Positions 1-8,933 of a stretch of 64,000 nucleotides of DNA are shown here, piece after piece. The notes below the pieces were generated by a model that worked only from the letters and a program-made list of their open reading frames with translations, searched no databases and was not told the origin of the DNA. A program made the position numbers and the translations under genes. Position 1 is the first letter of the stretch. Each line of letters opens with the position of its first letter. This stretch comes from an uncultured Actinomycetes bacterium (GTDB lineage: Bacteria; Actinomycetota; Acidimicrobiia; Acidimicrobiales; Ilumatobacteraceae), in assembly GCA_903872155.1 (NCBI GenBank), contig CAIQJP010000008.1, forward strand, positions 62,001 to 126,000. Reading direction: 5' to 3'.

Positions 1-464
1 AAAATTGGCACACCATTGACAGCCAGAGCAATCGCGCCGCGGTAGAGCTGAGTCTTTGCTGATATCGGAGTTTCGGCAACCACAGGAGTCGCAGGAATTT
101 GCCATGCGTTAGTTCCGATATACGACTGTGCTGTTGGTACTTGTTGTTGCCAACTTGTGATGCCGACCATCATGTTGTGTGTCGGTAGACCATTACTTTC
201 AACCAGCCATAAATTTCCGTTATTGACGACTTTGACTGAATCGGCAAAATACTCAAATCCTGGAAGTGAGCCAATGGCGACTGTTGTAGTTGTCGGTGCC
301 TCAATCAATGAACTAGTGCTTGACCCATTGTTTGACTTGCTGCATGCAGCAAGCAATGCAGCACCGATACCGATTCCTCCCAGTCGAAGTGCTGATCGAC
401 GAGTAACCATTGAAGATGGCAAATAGATATGGCTATGTTCGTGATGGGAACGATTTCCACACAT
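1..464 (-). CDS. YHYH-domain lipoprotein (3' end outside window)
   Basis: This partial gene reads from 464 down past the left edge, so only about 154 N-terminal residues are visible. The start ATG at 464 is chosen because AAGGAG lies 10 nt upstream and overlaps the stop region of the preceding gene; an internal ATG at 410 would drop 18 residues. A twin-arginine-like stretch (TRRSALRL) precedes a hydrophobic run and a lipobox (LLAAC), so a Tat-exported lipoprotein is likely. The later part (NMMVGITSWQQQVP, WQIPATPVVA, then ALAVNGVPIF) matches the N-terminal half of YHYH-family proteins, a secreted family of unknown function. The upstream neighbour is a YbhB-like lipoprotein, a pairing I recall as common for YHYH proteins. 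The YHYH signature itself would lie outside the window. Confidence 0.75.
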   Translation of the reverse strand, partial: MCGNRSHHEHSHIYLPSSMVTRRSALRLGGIGIGAALLAACSKSNNGSSTSSLIEAPTTTTVAIGSLPGFEYFADSVKVVNNGNLWLVESNGLPTHNMMVGITSWQQQVPTAQSYIGTNAWQIPATPVVAETPISAKTQLYRGAIALAVNGVPI

Positions 465-470
465 CGTGAA

Positions 471-1064
471 TTAGCTCCTTGTATAGGTGACGGTCAGTGT
501 GTCACTCGCGAGAGTGATGCTTTCGATCGCGTCCAATAGCGCAGCACGATCAACATTGGACGGATCAGATAATTCAGGTTCGCCTGAAAGTGCGTAGACC
601 GTGATGTTGTATGCCTTCGCTCCTGGTCCTTTCGAACATGGAGGCGTATAAGCCAATTCTCCATTGACGCTGTTTGTGCCAACGATCGCGTCACCATTTG
701 AACCGGCAGGCAATTCGTTGGTACTTGCGTCGATATTCCACAAAGTCCAATACCAGTGCCAATCACCGGGTCCCGGTTGATGATCCATGAGGACTGCAAA
801 ACTCTCTGTTCCTGAGGGAGCATTACTCCACGAGATGGGTGGCGACGTCGACGAGCCGTCGCAGGTGAAGTCGATCGGTAATGTTCCGCCGTCTTCCATG
901 ACCGAACTTGAAACTGTGAACTCGCTCGCCGGCGTATCTGAAGGTGCCGACGAGGTTGTTGTCGTTGTTGTCGTTGCAGAACCTGAACAAGCCGAAATGA
1001 TGCCAAGAGCAAGAGATATCCCAATGATGAAAATTCGGCTGCGGTGTAGGGCTGGGATGTTCAC
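471..1064 (-). CDS. YbhB/YbcL-family (Raf kinase inhibitor-like) lipoprotein
   Basis: This is a phosphatidylethanolamine-binding-protein fold member. The body carries the family signatures CDGSSTSPPISWS and a DHQPGPGDWHWY stretch followed by LWNID. The bacterial family binds small anions or ligands; no reaction is established. The open frame extends to 1259, but the extra N-terminus overlaps the upstream DUF1003 gene and is not signal-like. The GTG at 1064 puts a hydrophobic segment and a lipobox (ISAC, Cys about residue 26) at the right place, followed by a Ser/Thr-rich linker encoded by a simple GTTGTT-type repeat. No strong ribosome site precedes 1064, so the start is the weak point. It is followed at once by the YHYH gene. 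Confidence 0.85.
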   Translation of the reverse strand: MNIPALHRSRIFIIGISLALGIISACSGSATTTTTTTSSAPSDTPASEFTVSSSVMEDGGTLPIDFTCDGSSTSPPISWSNAPSGTESFAVLMDHQPGPGDWHWYWTLWNIDASTNELPAGSNGDAIVGTNSVNGELAYTPPCSKGPGAKAYNITVYALSGEPELSDPSNVDRAALLDAIESITLASDTLTVTYTRS

Positions 1065-1128
1065 TGCAGTGAGAGTATTTGCCGAAGGTAAGGAAAAGTT
1101 ATGAATAATGTGAACAGGTGATGTGAGT

Positions 1129-1653
1129 TCAGTTGCTGACCGTTCGCGACTCGCCAATGACTTCAGCGCAGAGTGCTTCAACATGTTGCACATCAACTCC
1201 CAATTTGTGGGCGATATGGACTGACCAAATGAGGGACTGAAGGTTTGATTCAAAATCAACTTGCGATCGAGTCTCCGAACGTGCGGCTTGCCGGTTTTGA
1301 CTGACCATTACAAATGTGGAGAGAAAGATCGCTTCAAGACTCACGATCATCGTCAGTAATCCAAACGGGAACTTGTCGAATTTGGCTGAAGCACCGACGA
1401 GTCCGACGTTGATTGCGATCCACACGACGAACCAGACCGAATGCAAGTACACAAAATTGAGTGACCCGGCAAACTTTGTCACTCTGTCGGCGGCCTTATC
1501 TTGAGCGGTGTAGAAGCGCTTGAAATGCATGCGCGCATTACTGACGCCCCAGTGGTCGAGTTTGAACATTTTCCCGTCAACGGTGCCGTCGGCTTCGTCG
1601 ATAATGCGACAGGCATCGCATGAATGATGGTTTGATTCGTTTGTTTGGGTCAT
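1129..1653 (-). CDS. DUF1003 membrane protein
   Basis: About 174 residues. The central block (DRVTKFAGSLNFVYLH, then FPFGLLTMIVSLEAIFLSTF and SQNRQAAR) is the DUF1003 signature. Two membrane segments are visible at roughly 65-87 and 96-118, with a cytosolic C-terminus. An N-terminal CDAC motif near residue 12 could bind a metal as a small knuckle. Function of the family is unknown. ATG at 1653 is preferred over the TTG two codons upstream. It is divergent from the hydrolase gene at 1738, leaving about 84 bp for both promoters; its 3' end overlaps the overlong frame of the YbhB gene but not its likely coding part. Confidence 0.88.
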   Translation of the reverse strand: MTQTNESNHHSCDACRIIDEADGTVDGKMFKLDHWGVSNARMHFKRFYTAQDKAADRVTKFAGSLNFVYLHSVWFVVWIAINVGLVGASAKFDKFPFGLLTMIVSLEAIFLSTFVMVSQNRQAARSETRSQVDFESNLQSLIWSVHIAHKLGVDVQHVEALCAEVIGESRTVSN

Positions 1654-1737
1654 GGGCAAACTGTAGGGCGCAAAAGTAGACCGAAAGATGAAGATGATCT
1701 ATTGTCGGGTTCACTCTTTATTGATCGGGGGATCATC

Positions 1738-3348
1738 GTGAAGATTCGTGCCTTATTAATTGTTCCAATTCTGGCAATGGGGTTGGTGAGTTGTTCTGGT
1801 GATGACTCGAGTACCAGTTCTTCAACGGCTGATTCCAAGGCTCCAACGACCGAAGCTGAAGCGCCTGTTACCGAAGCTCCGACCACAACTGTTTTCGCTC
1901 CAGAACCCGTGGCGATGAACGATGTTGGAGAGACGACGGTCGAAGGTCCGGTCACTGGCGGCGGCGGTCAAATCATTTTTGGCACATCAGCCTTTGATGG
2001 ACCGTCCTATGGATATACCGAAGAAGAATATTTCATCGCCGGAACCGCCACGAGCTTCACTTCTGCCGAACCTCTGTCGCAAGATGGCATGTGGAATGTG
2101 ACCCCCAAAGATACGGCTGAATACAAAACACGTATTTTGGTCCGCCGGCCAATAACGGCTGCGAAATTCAGCGGCACGGTGTACGTCGAATGGCTCAATG
2201 TCACGGCCGGATTAGACACTGGACCAACTTGGTCGTTGTCATGGGTAGAAATGCTTCGTGAAGGAGCAGCTTGGGTCGGAGTGTCAACTCAGCGTGTTGG
2301 TGTTGAAGGTGGCGGAAACAAAATGGGCGAGTTCAGAGTCTTGAAGATCGCCGACCCCGAGCGATACGGAACTTTGAATCATCCAGGTGACAACTACAGC
2401 TACGACATTTTTAGCCAAGCGGGAGCAACAGTGTGGCGCCAACCAGATGTCATTTTGGGGGGCCTAGAGCCGACTGCGGTCATTGCTGCTGGCGAATCAC
2501 AATCGGCATTTCGGATGACTTCGTATCTCGATGCAGTGGCACCGATGCACGATGTGTATAGCGGCTATCTGGTTCACAGTCGTGGCGCACGAGCGGCAAA
2601 CTTGTACTGCGCGACCAATTGTGCCGACCCCGGCGATGCATCTGACGTTAAGGGTCCTGATGTTGCCCTGATTCGTACTGATCTCAAGCGACCGGTTTTG
2701 AACTTCTCAACTGAAACTGATGTTGTCGGGACCAACCTGGGCTATCGCAAAGCCGAACAACCCGACACCGATTTTTTCCGTAGTTGGGAAACAACAGGTA
2801 CGGCGCACGGAGACGCGTACAGCCTGGGCATTGGTGATTCTGATAAGGGAACGGGCAATGGAGACCAGGGCTTGTTTGATGCTCAGTTTGGTGCGCCATC
2901 ATCGGTGTACATGGGAATCATTGAGTGTGGATTGCCGATTAACGCCGGCCCTCATACATACGTTTTGCGTTCGGCAATTCATTCGCTCGACCAGTGGGTT
3001 CGCACCGGCACGCCACCAGCATCAATGCCAAAACTTGAAAACAATGCTGATCTGACGGGCTACAACCTCGATGCACAGGGCAATGCTCTGGGTGGAATTC
3101 GTACCCCCTACGTCGATGTTCCGTTGGCCGCTCTCAGTGGGCTCGGGCAAGAAGGTGGAAGCTTCTGCGGACTTTTCGGAACGACGCGAAGTTTTACAGC
3201 AGATGAACTCTCGGCTTTGTATCCAACAGCCGATGATTTCATTGCGAAATGGAATGCAGCAACCGATGCAGCAGTTGAGAGTGGTGCGATCCTCGCGGTG
3301 GATGCCGAAAATATCAAGGCAGCGGGAGCAACATACGCCGCTCGGTAA
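1738..3348 (+). CDS. alpha/beta hydrolase domain lipoprotein
   Basis: About 536 residues. The GTG start at 1738 follows a GGGGGA run and gives a lipoprotein signal with lipobox LVSC (Cys19), then an Ser/Thr/Glu-rich linker. The frame is open back to 1645 but the extra residues are charged and block a signal peptide. The core resembles the actinobacterial alpha/beta hydrolase_10 family: VYVEWLNVTAG, WVGVSTQRVGV and the nucleophile elbow AAGESQSAF (Ser about residue 254). The substrate is unknown; an exported esterase or lactonase is plausible. It is followed after 25 bp by an MFS transporter gene. Confidence 0.85.
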   Translation: MKIRALLIVPILAMGLVSCSGDDSSTSSSTADSKAPTTEAEAPVTEAPTTTVFAPEPVAMNDVGETTVEGPVTGGGGQIIFGTSAFDGPSYGYTEEEYFIAGTATSFTSAEPLSQDGMWNVTPKDTAEYKTRILVRRPITAAKFSGTVYVEWLNVTAGLDTGPTWSLSWVEMLREGAAWVGVSTQRVGVEGGGNKMGEFRVLKIADPERYGTLNHPGDNYSYDIFSQAGATVWRQPDVILGGLEPTAVIAAGESQSAFRMTSYLDAVAPMHDVYSGYLVHSRGARAANLYCATNCADPGDASDVKGPDVALIRTDLKRPVLNFSTETDVVGTNLGYRKAEQPDTDFFRSWETTGTAHGDAYSLGIGDSDKGTGNGDQGLFDAQFGAPSSVYMGIIECGLPINAGPHTYVLRSAIHSLDQWVRTGTPPASMPKLENNADLTGYNLDAQGNALGGIRTPYVDVPLAALSGLGQEGGSFCGLFGTTRSFTADELSALYPTADDFIAKWNAATDAAVESGAILAVDAENIKAAGATYAAR

Positions 3349-3373
3349 GGATTCGTTTTGTTAGGTTGAACGA

Positions 3374-4696
3374 GTGAATTCTTCTGTTGAAACCAAATCA
3401 GCACGTAATCCGATGCTGGCCATTTTTACGACTGTCTTTATTGACATGCTCGGTTTCGGAATCTTGATTCCGGTGTACCCGTTATTGATTAGTCCAGGTT
3501 CGCCATTTCGTGTGACTCCTGAAGGTTGGTCCTTTACTCAGGGTCTCATCATGCTGGGTTGGTTGCAAGGAATCTTCCCATTGTGCATCTTCTTAGCAGC
3601 CCCAATTTTGGGTCAGATGTCTGATCGCTATGGTCGCCGACCGGTCTTGGCATTTTCGATTTTCGGAACAGCGATTGGGTATGCAATCTTTGCAATCGGT
3701 ATCAGCACTGCGAATATTCCCCTTTTGTTTGTCGGTCGCGCTCTCGATGGAATCACGGGTGGCAACCAGGCTGTAGCGCAGGCAGCAATCGGTGACGTGA
3801 GTACCAACGAAAATCGCGCCAAGAATTTTGGAATGATCGGCGCTGCTTTTGGTCTTGGATTTATTTTGGGACCTTATATCGGCGGTCGACTGAGCGGCCC
3901 GAACAAAAGTTTCTACGGACTATTCCACACTCCAGATTGGTTTAGCGCAACAACACCATTTTGGTTTGCAACTATTTTGTCGCTGTGTAACTGTGGTTTG
4001 ATCCTGGCGTTGTTTCCCGAAACCTTGAAGCAGAAAGTTCATAACGGGCGACTCCAATTCGGTAAATCAGTGAGCAACGTTGTTGATGGATTTAAATCAG
4101 ACCGAATGCGAGTTGTTTTAGGATCTGCATTTTTGTTCACCGCTGGATTTACCTTTTTTACAACATTCTTCGGAGTGTATTTGCGGAATAACTTTGGCTT
4201 TGACGAAGGAAAGACCGGTGACTACTTCGCAATAGTCGGATTGTTTATCGCCTTCTCGCAAGCTGTACTAGTAGGTCGAGTTGCCAAGACTCTCGCTGAC
4301 TGGAAAGTACTTCGATTCAGTTTGTTCGGCACGAGTCTGGTGATGTTTATCTATTTCATTAGTCCAACCGACACCACACTTTGGCTGTACATGACGATCC
4401 CTGTTTTCACTTTCTTCAATGGTTTGTCGATGGCGAATATGGGAAGTCTGGTCAGTCGTTCGGCTGAAATGGGTCGTCAGGGTGAAGCAATGGGTATTTA
4501 CAGCAGCGTGCAGAGTCTCGCTCAGGTGCCCGCCTCGGTATTGGTTGGCTACATCGCCACCAGCATCACGTCGGCAACCCCACTGGTTGTGTCCGGTAGT
4601 TGTATTGCCGCTGGCGGGTTGCTCTTCTTGCTTGCATTTAAACCGAAGTACGTCAGCAGCACTCCAGCTGCTCCAGGTTCTGCGCCCGTCCACTAA
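3374..4696 (+). CDS. MFS transporter, TetA-like
   Basis: 440 residues with about 12 hydrophobic helices. The MFS motif GQMSDRYGRRPVL sits after helix 2 at about residues 80-92, and DMLGFGILIPVYP in helix 1 is typical of TetA/TCR-type proton-driven drug exporters. A GTG start at 3374 has TAGG eight bases upstream. Substrate cannot be read from sequence. Its TAA overlaps the ATG of the next gene (TAATG), so the two are translationally coupled. Confidence 0.9.
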   Translation: MNSSVETKSARNPMLAIFTTVFIDMLGFGILIPVYPLLISPGSPFRVTPEGWSFTQGLIMLGWLQGIFPLCIFLAAPILGQMSDRYGRRPVLAFSIFGTAIGYAIFAIGISTANIPLLFVGRALDGITGGNQAVAQAAIGDVSTNENRAKNFGMIGAAFGLGFILGPYIGGRLSGPNKSFYGLFHTPDWFSATTPFWFATILSLCNCGLILALFPETLKQKVHNGRLQFGKSVSNVVDGFKSDRMRVVLGSAFLFTAGFTFFTTFFGVYLRNNFGFDEGKTGDYFAIVGLFIAFSQAVLVGRVAKTLADWKVLRFSLFGTSLVMFIYFISPTDTTLWLYMTIPVFTFFNGLSMANMGSLVSRSAEMGRQGEAMGIYSSVQSLAQVPASVLVGYIATSITSATPLVVSGSCIAAGGLLFLLAFKPKYVSSTPAAPGSAPVH

Positions 4697-5472
4697 TGGC
4701 TCGGTTACTTTCACTTGCTGCTGGGGTGCAACTCGATGTTGCACCAGTTGACATGGCGACAGTTGCACACGATGCAGGTTGGCCCGCAGTTGGTATTTGG
4801 TTTGACGGTAAAACATGGACAAATGAAACATCTCGTGAAGTGCGTCAAAGACTTGATGACACGGGTGTCATTGCCTTAGATATTGAACCAATCATTCCTT
4901 CGGAAGACGGAAACGATTTTGCGGAACAACTCATTGAGGCAGCTGCAATCATCGGTGCTCGACACATTTTGTTTACGAGTCGTTTGAAGGATCAAAGCCG
5001 GACAACTGACCGATACCAGCAAGTGTGCGAGATGGCTCGCCCGCATGGAATCAAAGTCGTTTGTGAGTTCTTGCCTATTTTCCCGTTGAACTCTCTGCCA
5101 ATGGCAAAAGAAATTGTCACAACGTCTGCCGCGTCAAACGGGGGAGTGCTCATTGACAATTTGCACTTGTCACGATCGGGAGCATCGGTTGAAGATGTGC
5201 GAGCGATGCCCACAGAACTCTTTCCGTATCTTCAGATTTGCGACGCACCTGCGCAGCGCCCAGCTGAATTTGGCGGGTTGCTTGATGAGGCACTCAATGG
5301 TCGACTTTGTCCTGGCGAAGGATTGTTACCAATCGCTGAATTGTTGAAGGCAGTCCCAAATGTTCCCTTGTCCTTTGAAGTTCGTTCAAAGTTCTTGCGA
5401 GACATCAGCGACCCGGTGGAGCGAGCGAAGTATTTGTTGAAATTTGCCCAACAAACGTGTGGCGATCTTTAG
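4696..5472 (+). CDS. xylose isomerase-like TIM-barrel protein
   Basis: 258 residues resembling the sugar phosphate isomerase/epimerase (AP endonuclease 2) TIM-barrel superfamily: alternating hydrophobic strands with acidic residues at strand ends (ALDIEPIIPSED, IKVVCEFLPIF, GGVLIDNLHLSRSG, PLSFEVRS). These positions usually hold a divalent metal. The specific substrate is unknown. Translational coupling to the MFS gene suggests the pair handles the same compound. The stop overlaps by four bases the stop of the convergent TetR gene. Confidence 0.8.
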   Translation: MARLLSLAAGVQLDVAPVDMATVAHDAGWPAVGIWFDGKTWTNETSREVRQRLDDTGVIALDIEPIIPSEDGNDFAEQLIEAAAIIGARHILFTSRLKDQSRTTDRYQQVCEMARPHGIKVVCEFLPIFPLNSLPMAKEIVTTSAASNGGVLIDNLHLSRSGASVEDVRAMPTELFPYLQICDAPAQRPAEFGGLLDEALNGRLCPGEGLLPIAELLKAVPNVPLSFEVRSKFLRDISDPVERAKYLLKFAQQTCGDL

Positions 5473-6068
5473 TCAACGAATAGAACGCGCAAAATAGATT
5501 TCAGAGTGAGGTCGTCCCATGCTCGTCGATCTAATTGGGGAGAGCCAGCTTCTATGAATACTCGACTGTTGATGAGTCCGAGTATCCAATATGCCGTCGC
5601 CAAAGTATCGAGAGTTGGCTCGATCCAACTGTTTTCTTTAGCTCGTTCGAGGGCAACCTGAAAACCAAGGCACATACTGTTGTGGCTTTCGGTTAATGCG
5701 CTCGTCAGTTCGCGTCGACCATACGCCGACCCAAAAACTCCTTGACGACTTTGACGAATCGCCGAATTGATGGGAGCAATTTCAGATCTGACCATGCGAA
5801 TCACGACAGCACGGAAATCTTCTTTTGTTTTAGATATCGCCGTCGCAACATCAAACTCTTCAATCATGGTGGCAAGGCCACGCACGTAGCGTTCGATTTG
5901 TGCCGCCCTGATGAGTGAATCACGGTTGCCGAATAAGTGAAAAAGAGTTGTGACTGCCACGCCAACATGTTTGGCAATATCGACAACACGTACGCCATCT
6001 TCGCCGTCGGTTTCGATAACAGCAATCGTGCGATTGAGCATGTCGCGGGCAGTGGTGTCTAATTGCAT
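5469..6068 (-). CDS. TetR-family transcriptional regulator
   Basis: 199 residues. The N-terminal helix-turn-helix (VRVVDIAKHVGVAVTTLFHL, then FGNRDSLIRAA) at about 26-55 is typical TetR; the C-terminal ligand domain is unassigned. It is the last gene of the minus-strand run cupin - P450 - CapA-like - NTF2-like - TetR with gaps of only 12-30 bp, so it probably regulates that operon, perhaps autoregulating in response to a substrate of the P450. That regulatory link is inference. Confidence 0.9.
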   Translation of the reverse strand: MQLDTTARDMLNRTIAVIETDGEDGVRVVDIAKHVGVAVTTLFHLFGNRDSLIRAAQIERYVRGLATMIEEFDVATAISKTKEDFRAVVIRMVRSEIAPINSAIRQSRQGVFGSAYGRRELTSALTESHNSMCLGFQVALERAKENSWIEPTLDTLATAYWILGLINSRVFIEAGSPQLDRRAWDDLTLKSILRVLFVD

Positions 6069-6080
6069 TGTTCTACTAGT

Positions 6081-6485
6081 TCACTCGGTTCGGTCGGGTG
6101 TGAAGTAATCGGAGAGCGCAAAGTCGGTGGGTTGGTCGAAAAATGAACGAATTCGTACTAAAAGTCCCGATTCATTGACAACAAAAATCTCAATGCTACG
6201 AATCGTGACCTTTTGGCCGTTGAGGTCACCTTCGTTGCGCATCACGACAGCAGCCTCGTTGCCGGCCGCGACGACGTTTTCGGGGTGCAGGGTCCACCTG
6301 CGCCCTGGTTTGAATGATCGGTCCCATGATTTGTACACCGCGTCGACTCCAACCTTTTCGGGTGTACCCACTGGATCTTCAAAAACCATCTGTGGAGAAA
6401 ACAGTTTGACCCACGACTCGCGATCCATGGCATTCCACAATGCGACGTGAGATTGAACTGCGTGTTGAACCGGTGTCGTGGTCAT
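6081..6485 (-). CDS. NTF2-like (SnoaL/steroid isomerase-type) protein
   Basis: 134 residues of the nuclear transport factor 2 fold: an N-terminal helix pair (VQSHVALWNAMDRESWVKLF), a strand with FEDPVGTP and a C-terminal sheet (IRSIEIFVVNESGLLVRIRSFFDQP). Members act as ketosteroid isomerases, cyclases or simple ligand carriers. Position 12 bp upstream of TetR and 14 bp downstream of the CapA-like gene, in one operon with a P450, suggests a role on a lipid or terpenoid intermediate. Specific activity is not readable. Confidence 0.8.
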   Translation of the reverse strand: MTTTPVQHAVQSHVALWNAMDRESWVKLFSPQMVFEDPVGTPEKVGVDAVYKSWDRSFKPGRRWTLHPENVVAAGNEAAVVMRNEGDLNGQKVTIRSIEIFVVNESGLLVRIRSFFDQPTDFALSDYFTPDRTE

Positions 6486-6499
6486 CTTTTCGTCTTCTC

Positions 6500-7687
6500 C
6501 TAGGGTGCCGGGGAAAAGAAGTCTCCAACAACAGCACGGGTTCGTTCAAGCGAAACATTGAGTTCGGCCTTGATGTCCTCTGGCACTGTGGGGTCGGCGA
6601 GATCACTCAATATTGGTCGAACGACAACTCCATTCTTTTTGTCAACCCACGTTGGATAGACGACAGGTTTTTCAACTACTACTGAACCATCGGGGTTGAG
6701 CGTGATATTGGTTGTCACGATCATTCCATCTTGAGTGTTCGGAGTGAATGCATCAGTAGTCGGCAGGTAGCTAATGAGATTGCTGAGTCCGAATACTGTC
6801 CAGACGCCGTTGACTTGTTCAATCTTTTGCACGACGTGGGCATGATGGCCGATCACTAAATCAATCAATCCAGATTTGGTGATTGCATCGGCATTTGTCA
6901 GTTGGAAATCGCTCAGATCTGTTTGTGTTTCGCGTCCCCAATGCATGCTGACAATCACCACCTGTGCACCCATATCGCGAGCCTTCTGGGCATCGGCAAT
7001 AATTCGGGCCGGATCAATGAGTGCTGAACGCCAGGTTTCACCGTTGGGCGCAGGTATGTCGTTGAAACCAAAGGTGTACGACAAGTGGGTGACCTTGATG
7101 CCTTTAACATCAAAAACTTTTGGCTCAATTTCTTCGGGTGTTCGGGCCATGCCGGCGTGCCCAAGTCCGAGAGCATCAAATTCGTTGAGAGTTGCTTCGA
7201 TACCTTTGACCCCGTTATCAAATGTGTGGTTGCTCGCATTAGAACAACGATCAAAGCCCATCTCTTTGATGGCCCACGCGATTTCGGTCGGAGCCGAGTA
7301 CAGCGGATTAGTCGTGGGCTTTTCACCGAGGGCGACTAACGGAACTTCGAGATGGCAGATCGCAAGATCGACGCCTTCAATGAGCGGTTTGACTCGAGCG
7401 AACATTGGGGTGAAGTCGTAACCAGAACCACCAGCATTGACGGTGGCGGCCTTCCAGACTTGGCTGTGAATCAAGATGTCGCCAGCGAAAGCAACACTCA
7501 TCGTGACTGGCGCGGGTACGACGGTCGTGGTGTCTGCTGGCAAAGTCGTTGTGTCAGCAATTGGAGCGATCGTTGGCACCAATGACGCATCGGATGAACT
7601 TGTTGCAGTGGGGCTACTTTGACCGCATGCAGTGATGCCAAGGCATAAACCGAAGAATGTGACTAGTCCAAGGCTTTTGCTATGCAC
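6500..7687 (-). CDS. CapA-family (PGA_cap) calcineurin-like lipoprotein
   Basis: 395 residues starting with GTG at 7687. The signal peptide ends in a lipobox (GITAC, Cys about 21) followed by a Ser/Thr/Pro linker. Metallophosphoesterase motifs of the CapA family are present: FAGDILIH, SNASNHTFDNG, VSMHWGRE and IGHHAHVVQ, so all metal ligands seem kept. Family members take part in poly-gamma-glutamate capsule handling, but many actinobacterial homologues are uncharacterised. Odd here is its place inside a P450 operon, 20 bp after the P450 stop. The enzyme would act outside the membrane. Confidence 0.88.
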   Translation of the reverse strand: MHSKSLGLVTFFGLCLGITACGQSSPTATSSSDASLVPTIAPIADTTTLPADTTTVVPAPVTMSVAFAGDILIHSQVWKAATVNAGGSGYDFTPMFARVKPLIEGVDLAICHLEVPLVALGEKPTTNPLYSAPTEIAWAIKEMGFDRCSNASNHTFDNGVKGIEATLNEFDALGLGHAGMARTPEEIEPKVFDVKGIKVTHLSYTFGFNDIPAPNGETWRSALIDPARIIADAQKARDMGAQVVIVSMHWGRETQTDLSDFQLTNADAITKSGLIDLVIGHHAHVVQKIEQVNGVWTVFGLSNLISYLPTTDAFTPNTQDGMIVTTNITLNPDGSVVVEKPVVYPTWVDKKNGVVVRPILSDLADPTVPEDIKAELNVSLERTRAVVGDFFSPAP

Positions 7688-7707
7688 GGTTTGAGTTTAG
7701 GCACGAA

Positions 7708-8904
7708 CTAGTACTTGACGGGCATGCTGTGAATACCCGCGATGAAACTGCTGTGCATCCGTTCAAATTCACCGTCAGATCTGATGTTTGGCATCAGCGT
7801 GAATAGTTCTTTGAACATGACTGCAAGTTCAACTCGGGCGACATGCATCCCAAGACACAGGTGTGGGCCACCAGCGCCAAATGCGACGTGTGGGTTTGGA
7901 TCGCGGGTGATGTCGAAAGTATTCGGATTTTCGAAAACATCTTCATCGCGATTGGCCGAGCCATAGAACATCACGACACGTTCACCGGCCTTGATGCTCT
8001 GCCCGCGAATAATCGTGTCTTCCATGACTGTTCGTTTGAAGTGCGAAACGGGACTACTGAAGCGCAACATTTCTTCAATTGCTGTCGCGAGGTGACCATC
8101 GAGATTTGACATCAACTTGGCTCGTTGATCGGGATGATCAAACAACAGTTGTAATCCCGCGGCGAGCAAGTTGCGAGTTGTGTCTCCACCAGCGTTGACG
8201 AGTAACAAGAAAAACCACTGGAAGTCTTCATTAGTGAGTCGATCACCATCAACTTCGGCGTTGACCAAAATTGTTGCTAGATCATCACCTGGAGTCTTGC
8301 GCTTAATATCTGCCACTGATTGACCGTACGCAAGCATCTCGCCGACTGCGGCCATTTTGACTTCGGGAGGTGCGACTGCAGAATCGTTGGTGTGCATGAT
8401 TTCGGTGAGGTCATACAGTCGCTCGCCGTCTTCACGAGGCATGCCCATCAATTCGGCAATGAGACCCGAGGGTAATCGACCAGCGATTTCACTGACGAAG
8501 TCCAACGAATTCTTCTTCATTGCTGACTCAAGAATTTCGCGGGCGAGTTCTTCGATACGCGGACGAAGGAGCGGTGCATTTTTTGGAGTAAAACCACGCG
8601 AGACCAACAACTTGAATCGATCATGTTGAGGTGGATCCATATTGAGCATCATCAAACGTTGCGCGTATAAGCCCATCGGATCGGGGTCGGGCAGCATGAC
8701 TCCGGTTTGGTACGAACTGAAGATTTTTGGGGTCCGACTGATAGCGCGAATGTCGTCGTATTTAGTGATGGCCCAAAATCCGGGACCATCTGGTTCGTCA
8801 TGCCAAAAGACCGGGGCATTGGCACGTAGCCATTCATACTGATCCCACGGATGTCCATGTTTGGAGAAGTACTCGGGATCAATGAGATTGATTGCTGGTG
8901 CCAT
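7708..8904 (-). CDS. cytochrome P450
   Basis: 398 residues from ATG 8904, chosen over the longer frame to 9057 because AAGGAG lies seven bases upstream. Landmarks: I-helix AGGDTT at 238-243, ExxR at 278-281, and the heme loop FGAGGPHLCLG with axial Cys350. The heme loop and MLNMDPPQHDRF resemble the bacterial P450 clans that hydroxylate sterols, terpenes and fatty acids (CYP125/142-like groups). A soluble enzyme needing a ferredoxin; no redox partner gene is nearby. Downstream of a cupin gene (29 bp). Confidence 0.95.
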   Translation of the reverse strand: MAPAINLIDPEYFSKHGHPWDQYEWLRANAPVFWHDEPDGPGFWAITKYDDIRAISRTPKIFSSYQTGVMLPDPDPMGLYAQRLMMLNMDPPQHDRFKLLVSRGFTPKNAPLLRPRIEELAREILESAMKKNSLDFVSEIAGRLPSGLIAELMGMPREDGERLYDLTEIMHTNDSAVAPPEVKMAAVGEMLAYGQSVADIKRKTPGDDLATILVNAEVDGDRLTNEDFQWFFLLLVNAGGDTTRNLLAAGLQLLFDHPDQRAKLMSNLDGHLATAIEEMLRFSSPVSHFKRTVMEDTIIRGQSIKAGERVVMFYGSANRDEDVFENPNTFDITRDPNPHVAFGAGGPHLCLGMHVARVELAVMFKELFTLMPNIRSDGEFERMHSSFIAGIHSMPVKY

Positions 8905-8933
8905 GAATCGACTCCTTAGTTTTCGCCAGGGCC

